A stretch of DNA of 64,000 nt from Mycoplasmopsis fermentans PG18 (GTDB lineage Bacteria; Bacillota_I; Bacilli_A; Mycoplasmatales; Metamycoplasmataceae): contig NC_021002.1 of the NCBI RefSeq assembly GCF_000209735.1, forward strand, positions 771,032 through 835,031, given 5' to 3'. A model generated the notes under the pieces. It was given only the letters and a program-made list of their open reading frames with translations. It did no database searches and was not told the origin of the DNA. The position numbers and the translations under genes were made by a program. This document shows, piece by piece, positions 12,289-22,760 of the stretch; the first letter of the stretch is position 1, and every line of letters starts with the position of its first letter.

Positions 12289-12890
12289 TATTCTTCTCCT
12301 TCTTTAGCAGCAGCTTTTTCGTCTGAAATTGTTTTAACATCAATGGTTTTACCTTTAGATTCTTTTAGTTCGTTTTGAGCTTCATCTAAAGCGGCTTCTT
12401 TAGCTGCAGCAGCTGCGTTGTCTTTTGCAGCTTTAGCAGCAGCAGCTTTTTTAGCAGCAACGTTATCAAATCCTTCGATAATAATACCCATTTGTCTTGC
12501 TGTTCCAGCAATAGTTCTCATAGCAGCTTCAACATCATTTTTGTTTAAGTCTGGTAATTTGTATTCAGCAATTTCTCTCAATTGTTCTTTTGTAATAGTA
12601 GCAGCAATTGTTGTTTTTGAGTTTGAACTACCTTTGTTTAATTTAGCAGCTTGCTTTAATTTGTACGAAGCTGGAGCTGTAAATAACTTGTAGTCAAATG
12701 ATTTATCTTTGTAAACGGTAATTTCAACAGGAACTGGTTCATTACCTCTATCACGTGTTGCGTCATTAAAAGCACGTGTGAAATCAGGCATATTGATTCC
12801 AACACCAGCTAAAGCTGGACCAGGTTTGGCTTGGCCAGCGATGAATTGTAGCTTACGAACACGGACAATATCAGCTTTTGATTTTGCCAT
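12288..12890 (-). CDS. rplK: 50S ribosomal protein L11 with C-terminal extension
   Basis: 200 residues. The first about 142 are canonical L11 (QFIAGQAKPGPALAGVGIN near the start; TIAGTARQMGI at the end of the RNA-binding domain). A tail of about 55 residues follows, very rich in Ala, Lys and Glu and low in complexity, as seen in some mycoplasmas. L11 sits in the GTPase-associated centre and carries the L7/L12 stalk base. GGATATTAC precedes the ATG as ribosome site. First gene of the two-gene operon with rplA. Confidence 0.96.
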   Translation of the reverse strand: MAKSKADIVRVRKLQFIAGQAKPGPALAGVGINMPDFTRAFNDATRDRGNEPVPVEITVYKDKSFDYKLFTAPASYKLKQAAKLNKGSSNSKTTIAATITKEQLREIAEYKLPDLNKNDVEAAMRTIAGTARQMGIIIEGFDNVAAKKAAAAKAAKDNAAAAAKEAALDEAQNELKESKGKTIDVKTISDEKAAAKEGEE

Positions 12891-12910
12891 TGTAATATCC
12901 TTTCGATAAG

Positions 12911-12948
12911 TGTGGTACTAATGATACTTTTTGTTTTCTCTCCCACTA
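12911..12948 (-). promoter_or_regulatory. Candidate L1-binding autoregulatory leader of rplK-rplA
   Basis: In the transcript the leader carries GUGGGAG, then about 24 bases on GUACCAC, so GUGG can pair with CCAC. I recall that the L1 site of 23S rRNA (helices 76-77) has the same GGUGGGAG ... AUACCACC arrangement, so the leader may mimic it and let L1 repress translation. A second hairpin (12955-12972) lies at the 5' end. Suggestive, not proven. Confidence 0.45.
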
Positions 12949-12979
12949 GTTAGAGGCAATTATTTATAATTGCTTTTTT

Positions 12980-12985
12980 ATTATA
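12980..12985 (-). promoter_or_regulatory. -10 element of rplK-rplA
   Basis: TATAAT on the minus strand inside TGTATATAAT; predicts a leader of about 80 nt before rplK. Confidence 0.6.
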
Positions 12986-13055
12986 TACAAAAGTTTAAAA
13001 AATGAAAACAATTAATTTTGCATATTTAACCTTTTAGAAATGAAATAATATTTTG

Positions 13056-13061
13056 TATAAT
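13056..13061 (+). promoter_or_regulatory. -10 element of small membrane protein gene
   Basis: TATAAT preceded by TTTG; the gene also has AAGGAGA just before its ATG. Confidence 0.55.
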
Positions 13062-13089
13062 TTTATTGTAAATAATAAGGAGAAACTAA

Positions 13090-13476
13090 ATGAATAAAAA
13101 AAGTTTTAAATCAACTTTAACTTCAATTGCTATAGCAGCAATTTTATTATTAACACTAACTATCTCATTTTTTGGATTACAAAAAAATATCCCAGAAGCA
13201 GTAATAAAAGCGACAAATAACAATTATGTGGCTGGAATTACTAACATTATTTTATTAGTTATTACTCTTGCTCTATGCATTTCTTTTATTGTTGTTGGTT
13301 CAATTCAAGCAGCAAAATTAAGTTTTCTTAAAAAAGATCGTTACATTTATGTTTTAGCAATTTTAGGAATTTTCTTTGTCCCTGTTTTCTATGTAGTAGC
13401 AGGAATTATTCTTGCTAAAAGAGATTCTATTGTTAATGAATTAGTTGATGAAGAAAATGAAGCAATTGAAGTTTAA
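13090..13476 (+). CDS. Small membrane protein, three predicted helices
   Basis: 128 residues. Hydrophobic stretches lie at about residues 9-29, 47-74 and 88-112, ending in an acidic tail (VDEENEAIEV). AAGGAGA at the proper distance supports the ATG. It stands alone between divergent rplK and the IS relic. I do not recognise the family and assign no function. Confidence 0.75.
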   Translation: MNKKSFKSTLTSIAIAAILLLTLTISFFGLQKNIPEAVIKATNNNYVAGITNIILLVITLALCISFIVVGSIQAAKLSFLKKDRYIYVLAILGIFFVPVFYVVAGIILAKRDSIVNELVDEENEAIEV

Positions 13477-13477
13477 A

Positions 13478-13503
13478 AAGTGCATTATTGCATTTTTTTA
13501 TTC
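13478..13503 (+). terminator. Weak terminator after small membrane protein gene
   Basis: Short stem AATGCA-type arms (TGCA with TGCA, loop TTAT) followed by seven T residues. Confidence 0.45.
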
Positions 13504-13507
13504 AACT

Positions 13508-13680
13508 TTTTTATAAAAAAGTCACCAAAAGAGTATTTGACAACTGTCATGAAATGAATGCACTGTTCTTGAATACTTACTTTAAGCAACTAATTATATA
13601 GTATGACAAAAAATGTTAAGTTATTCAATAGCAACAAATGTTATAAAAGTGAGATCCACCATTCAAAAAATCTTATATTT
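13508..13680 (+). mobile_element. Degenerate IS30-family transposase relic
   Basis: About 150 bases align with the 5' part of the IS30-like transposase on the minus strand of the 29395-34454 island. Shared words include AAAAAAGTCAC, GAGTATTTG, CAACTGTCATGAA/CGACTGTCATGAA, TTCTTGAATACTTACTTT and CAACTAATTATA. A block of about 23 bases is missing, and stop codons break the frame. It fills the otherwise gene-free stretch between the small membrane protein gene and tRNA-Lys. Confidence 0.7.
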
Positions 13681-13759
13681 ATTTGTTTTCATTTCTATTG
13701 AAATTGCACTTTTTACTCATTGTTTTTGTAAAAATATTTTGAGAAAAAAACAATTGATA

Positions 13760-13765
13760 TATAAT
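13760..13765 (+). promoter_or_regulatory. -10 element of tRNA-Lys
   Basis: TATAAT 12 bases before the tRNA; a TTGAGA-like -35 lies upstream. Confidence 0.6.
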
Positions 13766-13777
13766 AAATGCACTTAA

Positions 13778-13853
13778 GCACCGTTAGCTCAGTCGGTAGA
13801 GCAGCTGGCTCTTAACCAGCGGGTCACAGGTTCGAACCCTGCACGGTGTACCA
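13778..13853 (+). tRNA. tRNA-Lys (anticodon CTT)
   Basis: 76 nt including encoded CCA. Acceptor arm GCACCGT pairs with ACGGTGT, D arm GCTCAGTCGGTAGAGC, anticodon loop CTCTTAA (anticodon CTT), T arm with GGTTCGAACC, discriminator A. CUU is the second lysine acceptor beside the UUU one expected elsewhere. Confidence 0.96.
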
Positions 13854-13897
13854 AATCATTTATTTGACCAAAAGCACTGTTTTATAGTGTTATTAAA

Positions 13898-13931
13898 AAA
13901 TTAGCAACAATCAAATTGCTAATTTTTTTAT
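13898..13931 (-). terminator. Bidirectional terminator, serves RNase J gene
   Basis: Stem TTAGCAA with TTGCTAA flanked by A and T runs on both sides, directly after the minus-strand stop. Confidence 0.8.
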
Positions 13932-13933
13932 CA

Positions 13934-15775
13934 TTATTCTTCGTCTTCTTCATCATGAATGTCTTCTGACATTTCACTGTTTTCACCAAACATTTCTGAT
14001 TTTGCTTCTTTAAGAGCAGCAGTAGCTTTTTTGCTTTTCTCATCTTCTTTTGTACCCTTAACATTAAATTTAATTTTAGAAGTTGCAAATGCTGGTTCAT
14101 TTTCTTCATCTGTAAAAAGAATAGTTGCCACAACAATTGGTCTTCTTCTTTTTTCTTTGTAGAAAAGATTTTCAAGACGATCAATAATCAATTGTTTTAA
14201 ATCTACAATATTTCAATCAGGTGTATTTTTAATATAGAAAAGAGCAGCACCATGAGCAATTCTTTTAGCTTCTTCAACTAATTCAAGCGAAGTTTTTACA
14301 TAGAAGCTCCCACGACTAATTAAACTTGGACGGCCAACTATTGAATTAGTTTTTTTGTTAATATTTAGGATCATATTTACAAAACCGCTATCAGCTAATT
14401 TAGCTCTTTCCTTAAGTATATTTGCACTTAAATTCAAGGTTGTGTGTCCATCAATATAAATAGGACCACAATCTATTTTTTCATCTGTTTGTGTAATTTC
14501 TTCATTAATCATGTTGTAAACACGACCAATTTCAGGAATCATTATATTTTCTGGTTTAACTCCATTTCTAATAGCGCTTTGGCCATGAACTATACTCATT
14601 CTGAATTCACCATGGTAAGGTAAAAAGTATTTTGGTTTAGTAAGTTGGAAAATTTTATCATGTTCGTGTTTGTAAGCATGACCTGAGGTATGCAAGTAAC
14701 CATCAACACCATTTTCTTTAATAATAGCTCCAAGTTTTGAAAGTCTATTAACTAAAAGTTCAATAACCATTCTATTCCCTGGAATTGGACTTGATGAAAA
14801 GATAATCATGTCACCTTTTTCAATTTTTACGCTTTGGTGTTTACCATAAGACATTCTTGAAAGAGCAGCCAATTGTTCACCTTGTGAACCTGTTGTAAGA
14901 ATAACAAGATCTTTGTCAGGAACTTTTGATACATCTTTTTTATCAACAAAAACACTTGCAGGCGCTTTAATGTAACCTAATTTACGTCCAATTTTGATTC
15001 CTTGAACCATTGAACGACCAAAAGCTGCAACTTTTTTGCCAAGTTTAACAGCTAACTCAATAATTGCTGTAACTCTAGTTAAGTTTGAAGCAAAAGCTGT
15101 AATAATAGTTTTTCTTGTAGCTTGACGCATGTATTTTTCAATATCTGTTAAGATGTCATTTTCACTAGGCGAGTGGAAAGGACGCATAGCATTAGTTGAG
15201 TCTGACAAAAGAACAGTTAGGCCTTCTTTTCCAATTTGATCTAAACGAGCAAAATCAGTATAAATTTCACCAATAGGGTTGTAATCAAATCTAAAGTCAC
15301 CGGTACACATTATTGAACCATTTGGAGTTTTGATTCTAATACCAAAAGCATCTGGGATTGAGTGTTGAGCTGTTCAAAAATCTACTGAACATTCGCCAAA
15401 AGTGTGTACAGCACTTTTTTCAATTTCAATAAATTCAACCTTGTTTTTAATTTTATTTTCATCGAATTTTAATTTCAAATATTGAATAGCAATTCTAGGT
15501 GCAAAAATCTTTTTAACTGCTACTTGTTTCATTAAATGAATAACACCACCAATGTGGTCTTCGTGACCATGAGTAATAAAAAGACCTTCAATATTTTTAT
15601 ATCTTTCTGCCAAATATGTATAGTCAGGAATAATACCTTTAATACCAGTTAAAGCTGTATCAGCAAATTTGATACCTGCATCAATAATAAATATTTGGTT
15701 TTTGTATTCAACTATTAGTGCAGCTTTACCAATTTCTTGAACTCCACCAATAGGTATTAATCTTGTAGGATTCAT
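13934..15775 (-). CDS. rnj: Ribonuclease J
   Basis: 613 residues. A metallo-beta-lactamase/beta-CASP RNase that degrades and matures RNA by endonuclease and 5'-exonuclease action. The metal motif HGHEDH is in THGHEDHIGG; CTGDFRFDY carries the next metal aspartate; SDSTNA and the C-terminal HASGHA-type segment (HTSGHAYKHEH) are present. Two TGA codons split the frame under the standard code. The ATG at 15775 is chosen over an upstream in-frame ATG at 15868 because AAAGGAGATC precedes it at the right distance and homologues start close to the RLIPIGGVQEIG segment. The last about 70 residues are acidic and variable. Confidence 0.95.
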
Positions 15776-15845
15776 GTTTTGATCTCCTTTTTTAATGTTT
15801 AAAAAAACTGCTAAAAGTACCTTTATGCTTCTATTATGAAGGATT

Positions 15846-15851
15846 ATTATA
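15846..15851 (-). promoter_or_regulatory. -10 element of RNase J gene
   Basis: TATAAT on the minus strand about 70 bases before the ATG, with CTGTAT sixteen bases further upstream. Confidence 0.4.
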
Positions 15852-16090
15852 AAGATGTAGAAATACAATACAGTTTACTATTAATAGTTATGTAAATATA
15901 ATACCAAAGAATAAGCAAACTATTATTAAAAAGTATAAAAAAATTATTTGAAATTTTACATTCTGCCAATAGTCTTATCAAATAGTATTATTTGTCAAAA
16001 ATTTATAATTTTTGGACAAACTAGAATAATTTTTGTTTAAAAAAGCATATAAATTATTTTTCAATTTAATTATTAATACAATTAATAAGG
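15852..16090. other. Gene-free intergenic stretch with a long imperfect palindrome
   Basis: No reading frame or RNA gene is seen. The only structure is a palindrome at 15991-16020: TTTGTCAAAAATT against AATTTTTGGACAAA, one bulged C, no T run, so it is more like an operator or cruciform than a terminator. Confidence 0.5.
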
Positions 16091-16119
16091 TATAATTTTT
16101 TTACTTAATATAAGGAGGT
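16091..16119 (+). promoter_or_regulatory. -10 element and strong Shine-Dalgarno of the split membrane-protein gene
   Basis: TATAAT at 16091-16096 and AAGGAGGTG at 16113-16119 place the start at ATG 16124 and not at the in-frame GTG codons 16118 and 16121. Confidence 0.6.
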
Positions 16120-16123
16120 GGTG

Positions 16124-18799
16124 ATGTCACAAAATAATAATTCTTCTTCTTTTACAAATCACCAATGTATTAGAAATGGAAACATCCAAAATAAAGTTCA
16201 AAATGAAGAACATATTATTGAAACTATAGAGCTTTATTCAACTGAAGACATGAAAAATTCTAATGCTTTCAAGTTATATAAAAAATCACTTGATTTTGCA
16301 ATGAGTAACAACAATGACAAAGTGAATAATATTGCTATTATAGGTTCTCAAGATGGACAAAATCAAAATGTTATTGAAACATATAAATAAAGTAGAAAAG
16401 ATTTTAATATAGCTAATGTTTCATTAGCAAACACAAATAATGAATTATTAGAATCAGAAATCATTAATCAAATTTCAGGCCAAGTTACTAAAAAGAATGT
16501 TAATCAAGCAAATAATAAAACAAGTGTAAAACATGTTGTATTATGAACAGCTTTAACAAGTATTTTCATTTTATTATCAGTAGTATTTTTTAGCTTTAGT
16601 GCAAGAAAAATTATTGCTCATGGTTGAAGCAAATCATTTGATTTAAACCATTTAGGATTCTTCTTACCAGTTGCATTTATTTTATTTGGAATGATAGTTG
16701 GATTCTTAGCAATTGCTATTTATTATGGTAGAAACTATTTATTAGACTTAAAAAAATCAAAAAATATAGTAGTTCAAGAAACTAAAGAAATAGTAGTTAT
16801 TGAAGATAAAGAAAAACTTGTTAACTTAATTGACAAATCTGGCTTAGATGCTTTGATTATAGAAGATTTAGGCGAATCTAAAGATTATCAATTAATCAAA
16901 AGAATTAAAGATATTAACACACTTGTAAACAAAAGAAGACAAAAAAGAATTGAAAAAATTTTAGCTAAACTTGAAAATAAAAAAGAACAAATTGCTAAAT
17001 TTTATGCATCAAAATACTATGTTAAAAAATGTAAAGCAATTAAATTCTTCTATGTAATTGACAACACACTTGCATCACTAGAAGACAAAGGTAATATTTT
17101 TGATTTTTCATTAACTGTTTTACCAATTAGCAAAGAATACAAAAAAGAACAAATCAATAAATTGTTATCACAATCAAATTTAAGTGTTAAAGAATTAAGC
17201 TGAATAAAACAAATTGAAGACGTTAAATTAAACAAAGTATTAATTAATGATTTTAATATGTACTCAGATATCCATAACTTCAGAAGCACTAACACAATGG
17301 GTGATGATATTGCAGAAGAATTCAAAAAAGATTACAACAATAAATTTGAAGAAATTGTTAAATATGTAAACAGTTTATTGCAAAATAATGTATTTAGCAA
17401 AATCAAAAATCAAAACAATTTAGCTTTAAATGCATTCAAAGCTTTAAAACAAACATTAGGTGAAAACAACAAGATAGCTCAAGAATTAGCTTATGCAGGT
17501 TGTTCAATTCACTATCAAGAAATTGGTTTTGATCCTTACATTGAAAGTCAATTAGATTTATTAAGAAATAATTCAGATCTTGAAATATTCTTTAAAACAA
17601 AAAAACCTAATGAAAGTAGATATTTAATTACTTATGTTCGTAAAGCATTGAAAAACAATAGAAGTAAACTATTTGCATTCTTAATTTACAAAAACTTATT
17701 CTCACATGAATACAGCAACCTATTAGAAGAAAAAGGTTGATTATACAAACTTAATTCAATTAAAAAACAACAATACAATAGATTATTTAAAATAGTGGAA
17801 AATGAAAGCAAAGAAAAAGTATTTGCCAACATTAAATTAGATGGTAAAGCAATTACAGTTAAATCACTTGCATATTTATTAACCTTTAATTTATGTTCAC
17901 AATTAAACTTAGATATGAATTTAACTGAATCGTTCTACTGATCAAGAGAATTTGTAGCAAATGCTATTGTTGATACATTAACTAATAAAGAAAATTCAGA
18001 AGTTGTAATAAATAGAGAAATCTTAATGGACTTCACACAAGATGAATACAACAAAGTTGAATCTAATAAAAATATCATTAATTTTGAAAAAGCAAGAGAA
18101 GAAATTACTGAGAAATATCAAATTGAACATCTTGAATTAATTGAGCAATTATTCAAAGAATCATACTTAGGTTTAGACTGTCAATATTACATGAATGATA
18201 GTCATCAACTTTCAAGTGAAATCAAATTAGATAATTCAGATGATGATGAAAATGGTGGCGAAAAAGAAGTTGACTTAAATGTCGAAGTTCAAAATGTTGA
18301 TAATCTTGAACAATTACAAGCAGAAGCTCAAAAAGTTGTTGATTTAGAAAACTTGGCTAACTTTGAAGAAGCTGAAATTGAAGAAAAGAAAAATCAAAAG
18401 GTTGAAACTCAAAAGATAGAAGAAGATGCAAAAGAAACAATTACAGAAATTAAGGAAGAAGTTGTTCCTGAAACTAAAGTTGAAGAACAAAATATTAAAG
18501 TTGAAGAAGTTAAAAATCCTTCTGCACAACAAGCTCAACCAAATCAACCTAAATTCAATTTAAATAAACCTCAAGATCAATACCAACAAACTTCTAGACT
18601 TCGCCAAGTAAATCCAAATATGTATCAAAATGTTCAATATCCAAACCAATATCAAAACTTTCCAAATAAAGGCTATGTTGATCCAAGATTTGCACAATAT
18701 CCTCCTAGACAAAACCCATATTATCCAAACCAAAATTATACAAACATAAATGTAGCTCAAAGACAACCACAAAATCCTAATAATCCTATAAAACAATAG
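16124..18799 (+). pseudogene. Large two-helix membrane protein gene interrupted by an in-frame TAA
   Basis: The frame runs from ATG 16124 to TAG 18797-18799, 891 sense codons apart from one TAA at 16388-16390 (codon 89). The frame is otherwise open on both sides. Before the stop is a polar N-terminal part. After it come two hydrophobic helices (about 16543-16610 and 16660-16730), a long Lys/Glu-rich helical region, an acidic Glu/Val-rich stretch, and a Pro/Asn/Tyr/Gln-rich tail with repeated YPNQ-like words, resembling tails of mycoplasma surface or cytoskeletal proteins. The promoter, ribosome site and terminator are intact. The first in-frame ATG after the stop (16691) lies inside the second helix, so re-initiation would not give a complete protein. 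I do not recognise the family. Confidence 0.75.
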
Positions 18800-18808
18800 T
18801 TTTCGTAA

Positions 18809-18846
18809 AAAAATAGAACTGAGTTTTAATCTCTCAGTTCTATTTT
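18809..18846 (+). terminator. Terminator of the split gene
   Basis: Stem AATAGAACTGAG with CTCAGTTCTATT, then a T run; the A-rich left side makes it possibly bidirectional, also serving the convergent ABC operon. Confidence 0.85.
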
Positions 18847-18856
18847 TATTCATTAT

Positions 18857-19885
18857 TTATTCAACATTTTCGGCATTAAAATAAAGTTCATTTAGACTTA
18901 ATTTGTTATCAGCTAAATTATAAATTTGAATATTGTTTTTTAAACAATATTGAAGAAATTTATTAACTTGTTCTTCATCTAATTTTGCATTAATTCAATC
19001 ATGTTTTTCAATAAAATCAATTCGGTTTTTAATTAAATATTCCACTATTTTATTGTTATCATTTGTATTTATTTTTTTGTTATATTTTGCATTGTGCAAT
19101 TTTTCTTTTATTGTTCCATTGTCTAGTACTTTGCCCTTAGCAAGCACCGTAAAAGAATCGATATATCTTTCAAGTTCTAGAAGAATATGACTAGAAATAA
19201 ATATAGTTTTTCCTTGTAAACTTAATTCTTTTATTTGTTCATAAAATATCACTCTAGCACTTGGGTCTAAATTAGCAGCAGGTTCATCCATAATTAAAAT
19301 TTCAGGATCATTTAATAAAGCTTGCATTAATAAAATTGTTTTCTTTTGGCCTGATGAAAGTTGCTCTGCTGATTTTTCAAATTCAGGTCCATCAAAGTGA
19401 TATTTTTTTAATAAGAAATTTACTTTTTCTTTTGCTTCTTCAGGTTTTAAATTTGACATTTCAGCAAATGCTAAAAGATATTCTTTTACTTTTACTTTTC
19501 TAGGAAAAAGAGAAACTTCAGGAATATAACCAATAAATGATTTTGCTTTCTTGTTTGTTGAATCAATACCATTGATAAATATTTTGCCTATTTTAGAAGG
19601 ATAGAATCCCAGTATTGATCTTATAGTTGTGGTTTTACCGGCACCATTATCACCAATAAAACCATGAAATGATCCTTTTTTAACATCAAAACAAACATCG
19701 TCTAAAGCAGTTTTAAAATCGCCATGTCCAAGTTTAAAAAATTTATGTAAATGTTGAATTGAAATTGCAACATCCTCTTGAGGCTGTTGATATTCATAAT
19801 TTTTAGCTCTCTTGATTGTAGCTTTATAATTTGCTCTTTTTTCAAGATAAATTCTTCATTTACTTTTTTTAACTAGTGTTTTCAT
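18857..19885 (-). CDS. ABC transporter ATP-binding protein (ABC-2 type exporter)
   Basis: 342 residues. Walker A GDNGAGKTTT, signature LSSGQ, Walker B ILIMDEP with AANLDPSA, and the switch His in ISSHILLEL. An N-terminal segment of about 40 basic residues precedes the fold. After the ATPase domain there is a C-terminal region of about 90 residues. Its ATG shares an A with the stop of the permease gene upstream (TAATG), so the two are coupled. Together they form an ABC-2-like exporter; the substrate is not indicated. Confidence 0.92.
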
Positions 19886-21780
19886 TATTTAAAATTCTTT
19901 CTAACAAATATTGCTCAACCACCAGCCATCATAGCAAAAGCAGCTAACATTGATAAAATTATTGATCCGCCAACTGTCATGTGATCTTTTCTTGTAACAA
20001 CAATTAAATCTCTTTCAAGTGGTGTTAATTTAATTAATTCAATACCACCTGCATTGTCTAATTCATTTAATTCATCCAAATTATTAGGTGAAGCTTGATA
20101 ACTTAAAACATATTGTTCTTTATTTAAACCATACATAAGAGTCATTAAGTAACCAACTTTTTTAAAAAGTTTTTTGTTTTCTTCTAATTTTTCTTGATAT
20201 ATTTTAAGTTTCTTTTCATATCTAATTCTTTCACCAATTGAATTAGATTTTGGTTTTTTAGGTTGTATTGTGAGTAGCTCTGCAACAGCAACAAAAAATT
20301 CATTAAGTTTTGCTACTTTTTCATCATTAAATTGTTCAAAGAAATCGATTCATTGTGGATAATATGTTGCAATATACGTTTTAATTTTTAAGTTTTTGTA
20401 TTTATCTTTTTGATGTTCTTCAACATAGCTTAATATTTTGTTAAAGTCTTGAAATACTTTTGATAAGACTAATACCTTTTTGCCCTCGTAATCTATAACA
20501 TAAGGTAATTTGTTAAATTTGATCTCTTGAATATTTTCATATAATTTATCTAAAAATATTGATTCAAAAAGTTTTAACTTATCAATCATTGGTTCAATTG
20601 TTTCTTCTTTATAAGTTTTATAAAAACTTTCATATAAATCTTCTTTAGTTAAGTAGCCTTTACTTAATTTATTTTTAATTGAATTTGCATCATAACTAAC
20701 ACCAAAAAGATTTTTTGATTTAACTTCTTTTATAGAATTTTTATTGTTATCTTGATAAACAACATTTCAGATATTTAATTTAATATTGTTGTCTAAATGA
20801 TAGCCATATTTTTCATACATTCGATAATCTATAGTACCGTCACTTTTAAGTGGATTTATTTTGTAATAACTAATTTTTTTGTTAAATGAATTAATACGAT
20901 GATCAAAGCAACCGCTTTGTAATGAGAAATAGTTTTCAATGTTTAATCAATATAAATAGTTATAAACTGACTTATGAGTATTGTCAATATATTTTGTGAT
21001 ATCTTCTGAATCTTCTGTAATATTTAATAAAGTATTTTTTAAGTCATCGTTGTATCTACTCATCAAGATAGGTTGATTTTCATTGAATCTGCCTTTTAAT
21101 TCTTCAAGGAATTTCTTGTTGCCTTTTTCTTTAGAAGGCAAGGTCGCTATAACATTATTTGTTGATTTAGTTAAGCTTTTAATGTTATCTACAGATCAAG
21201 CAAACTTAACAACACCGAAAATAATTGTTATAAGAAAAGGTATAGCACCTATTAAAATTTGAAACATCCTTAAACCCACACTTGAGTGTACTAAGCTAGC
21301 AATTCCTAGAGCAAAAAGAGCTGTTAGTGTTATTGCTAATAAGTGAGCACCTGAAGCACCTCAGACCTCTTTTCAAATAATTGTTGGATAAACCAATCTG
21401 CTTATAAAATAACCTAATTCGATAATTGCTATTGAAAATAATAGACCAATTGCAGATACAAAAATATTAGCAAAATATATTTGAGTTCTACTTAAAGGTT
21501 TTGAATATAAAATGTAATCCACACCTTCTCTTTTGTATTTATAAAATACAGTTTGACACACAAAAGTGGCAACAATAAAAATCATAAAAATTGAAAAATG
21601 GTTAATATTTGTTAAGAAGTTCACCGAATATAAAAGAGTTTCAAAAACTTTTGGACTTGCAGCACTTCATTTAAGAACAACATTAATAATGATAAAAAAG
21701 ATACCGAAAATTAAAGGCACGACATAGCTTGATGCGTGTCTAAAATATATTTTTAGTTGTAAATTAAAAAATGCTTTCAT
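19885..21780 (-). CDS. ABC-2-like transporter permease
   Basis: 631 residues, one frame with several TGA Trp codons. An N-terminal cluster of hydrophobic helices (about residues 15-36, 53-75, 100-125, 140-190) is followed by a soluble domain of about 400 residues and a single helix at the C-terminus (GGSIILSMLAAFAMMAGG). This topology, with a large domain between the first helices and the last, matches ABC-2/YhgE-like permeases. First gene of the operon with the ATPase; no clear promoter was identified upstream. Confidence 0.82.
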
Positions 21781-21811
21781 AAATTAAATTATAAATTAAT
21801 ATTAAATTTAA

Positions 21812-22648
21812 TTATTCAAACTTTGTAAGTAACATTTCTAAAGTTTTATATAAACCACCTTTTTTATTTGTAAAAGGACTAATAAAATCTGCTTTATCTT
21901 TAAATTCAGGAACAGAGTTTTTCATAGCAATTACATAACCCATATGTCCACTAGCTGTTGAATCATTTTGTGAATCACCAACATGTCAGCAATCTTCAGC
22001 ATCTACTCCAAAACTTTTAGCTAAGTATTTATTTGAACTACCCTTAGAAGCAAAAAATGATGTAACTTCTAAAAATTCATTTTTAAATCCTGATATAGAT
22101 ACATTAAGATCTTTTGGTCATAATTTTTTAAGTTCTTCAGCAAATAAATGAAGTTTTTTCTTTGACAAATTAAGAAAAAGTAACTTAAATACTTCAGTTT
22201 CTTTATTAAATTCTTTTAGTTTGTAGCATTTGCCTTTTTTGAAAATTGAAGCAACTTTAAAAAGAAATGAATTCGAGTACAAACCATTTTTAAAGTTTGA
22301 GTTAATAATAATTGTCATTTTTCATTTTTCAGCTAATTCAAAAATTTGTTCTACTACTTCTTGATCTATAGCTGCTGAAAAAATTTCTTGACCATCTTTT
22401 AAAACTTTAGCCCCATTTCAAGCAACAAAATTATTTTCATTGCCACATTTTCTAGCCAACATTTTTGTTTTTTCAACTACTGCGCGGCCAGTTGAAACAA
22501 AAATTTCTAAGCCATATTTTTCTTTAAGTTTAGCTAAACCTTTTTGGTTAATTTCACTGATATCTTTTTTAAATTTGCTACTTTTATCAATTGTTGTACC
22601 ATCCAAATCGATAAAAATTATTTTAGGTTTTTTTAATTCTTTAGTCAT
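21812..22648 (-). CDS. Cof-type HAD-superfamily phosphatase
   Basis: 278 residues. HAD motifs: I in FIDLDGTTID (nucleophile Asp), II in FVSTGRA, III a Lys before FGVDAEDCWH, IV in HVGDSQNDSTA. A cap domain of the Cof/IIB type lies between motifs II and III. These enzymes dephosphorylate sugar phosphates or cofactors; mycoplasmas carry several and the substrate cannot be read from sequence. A TATAAT lies nine bases before the ATG on the minus strand (22658-22663), without a Shine-Dalgarno. Confidence 0.92.
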
Positions 22649-22657
22649 AATGCTTTT

Positions 22658-22663
22658 ATTATA
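22658..22663 (-). promoter_or_regulatory. -10 element of Cof-type phosphatase gene, probable leaderless start
   Basis: TATAAT on the minus strand ending nine bases before the ATG; no ribosome-binding site between. Confidence 0.5.
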
Positions 22664-22760
22664 TAAAAGATATTAAATTTTGATTATTAAAAACACAAAT
22701 AAAAGAATGTACAAAATATTTTTATTTTTGTTATACTTTTAACATTAAAAAAGGACTTAA

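Noticed and set aside
12418-12693. Plus-strand frame with hydrophobic, Ala-rich translation
   Set aside because: Antisense shadow of the L11 Ala/Lys tail.
13882-14184. Leu/Lys-rich minus-strand open frame at the end of the RNase J gene
   Set aside because: Out of frame with the acidic RNase J tail, which continues the intact enzyme; the composition is that of a shifted Glu/Lys stretch.
15776-15868. N-terminal extension of RNase J from ATG 15868
   Set aside because: The extension is hydrophobic and unlike the family; ATG 15775 has a strong ribosome site.
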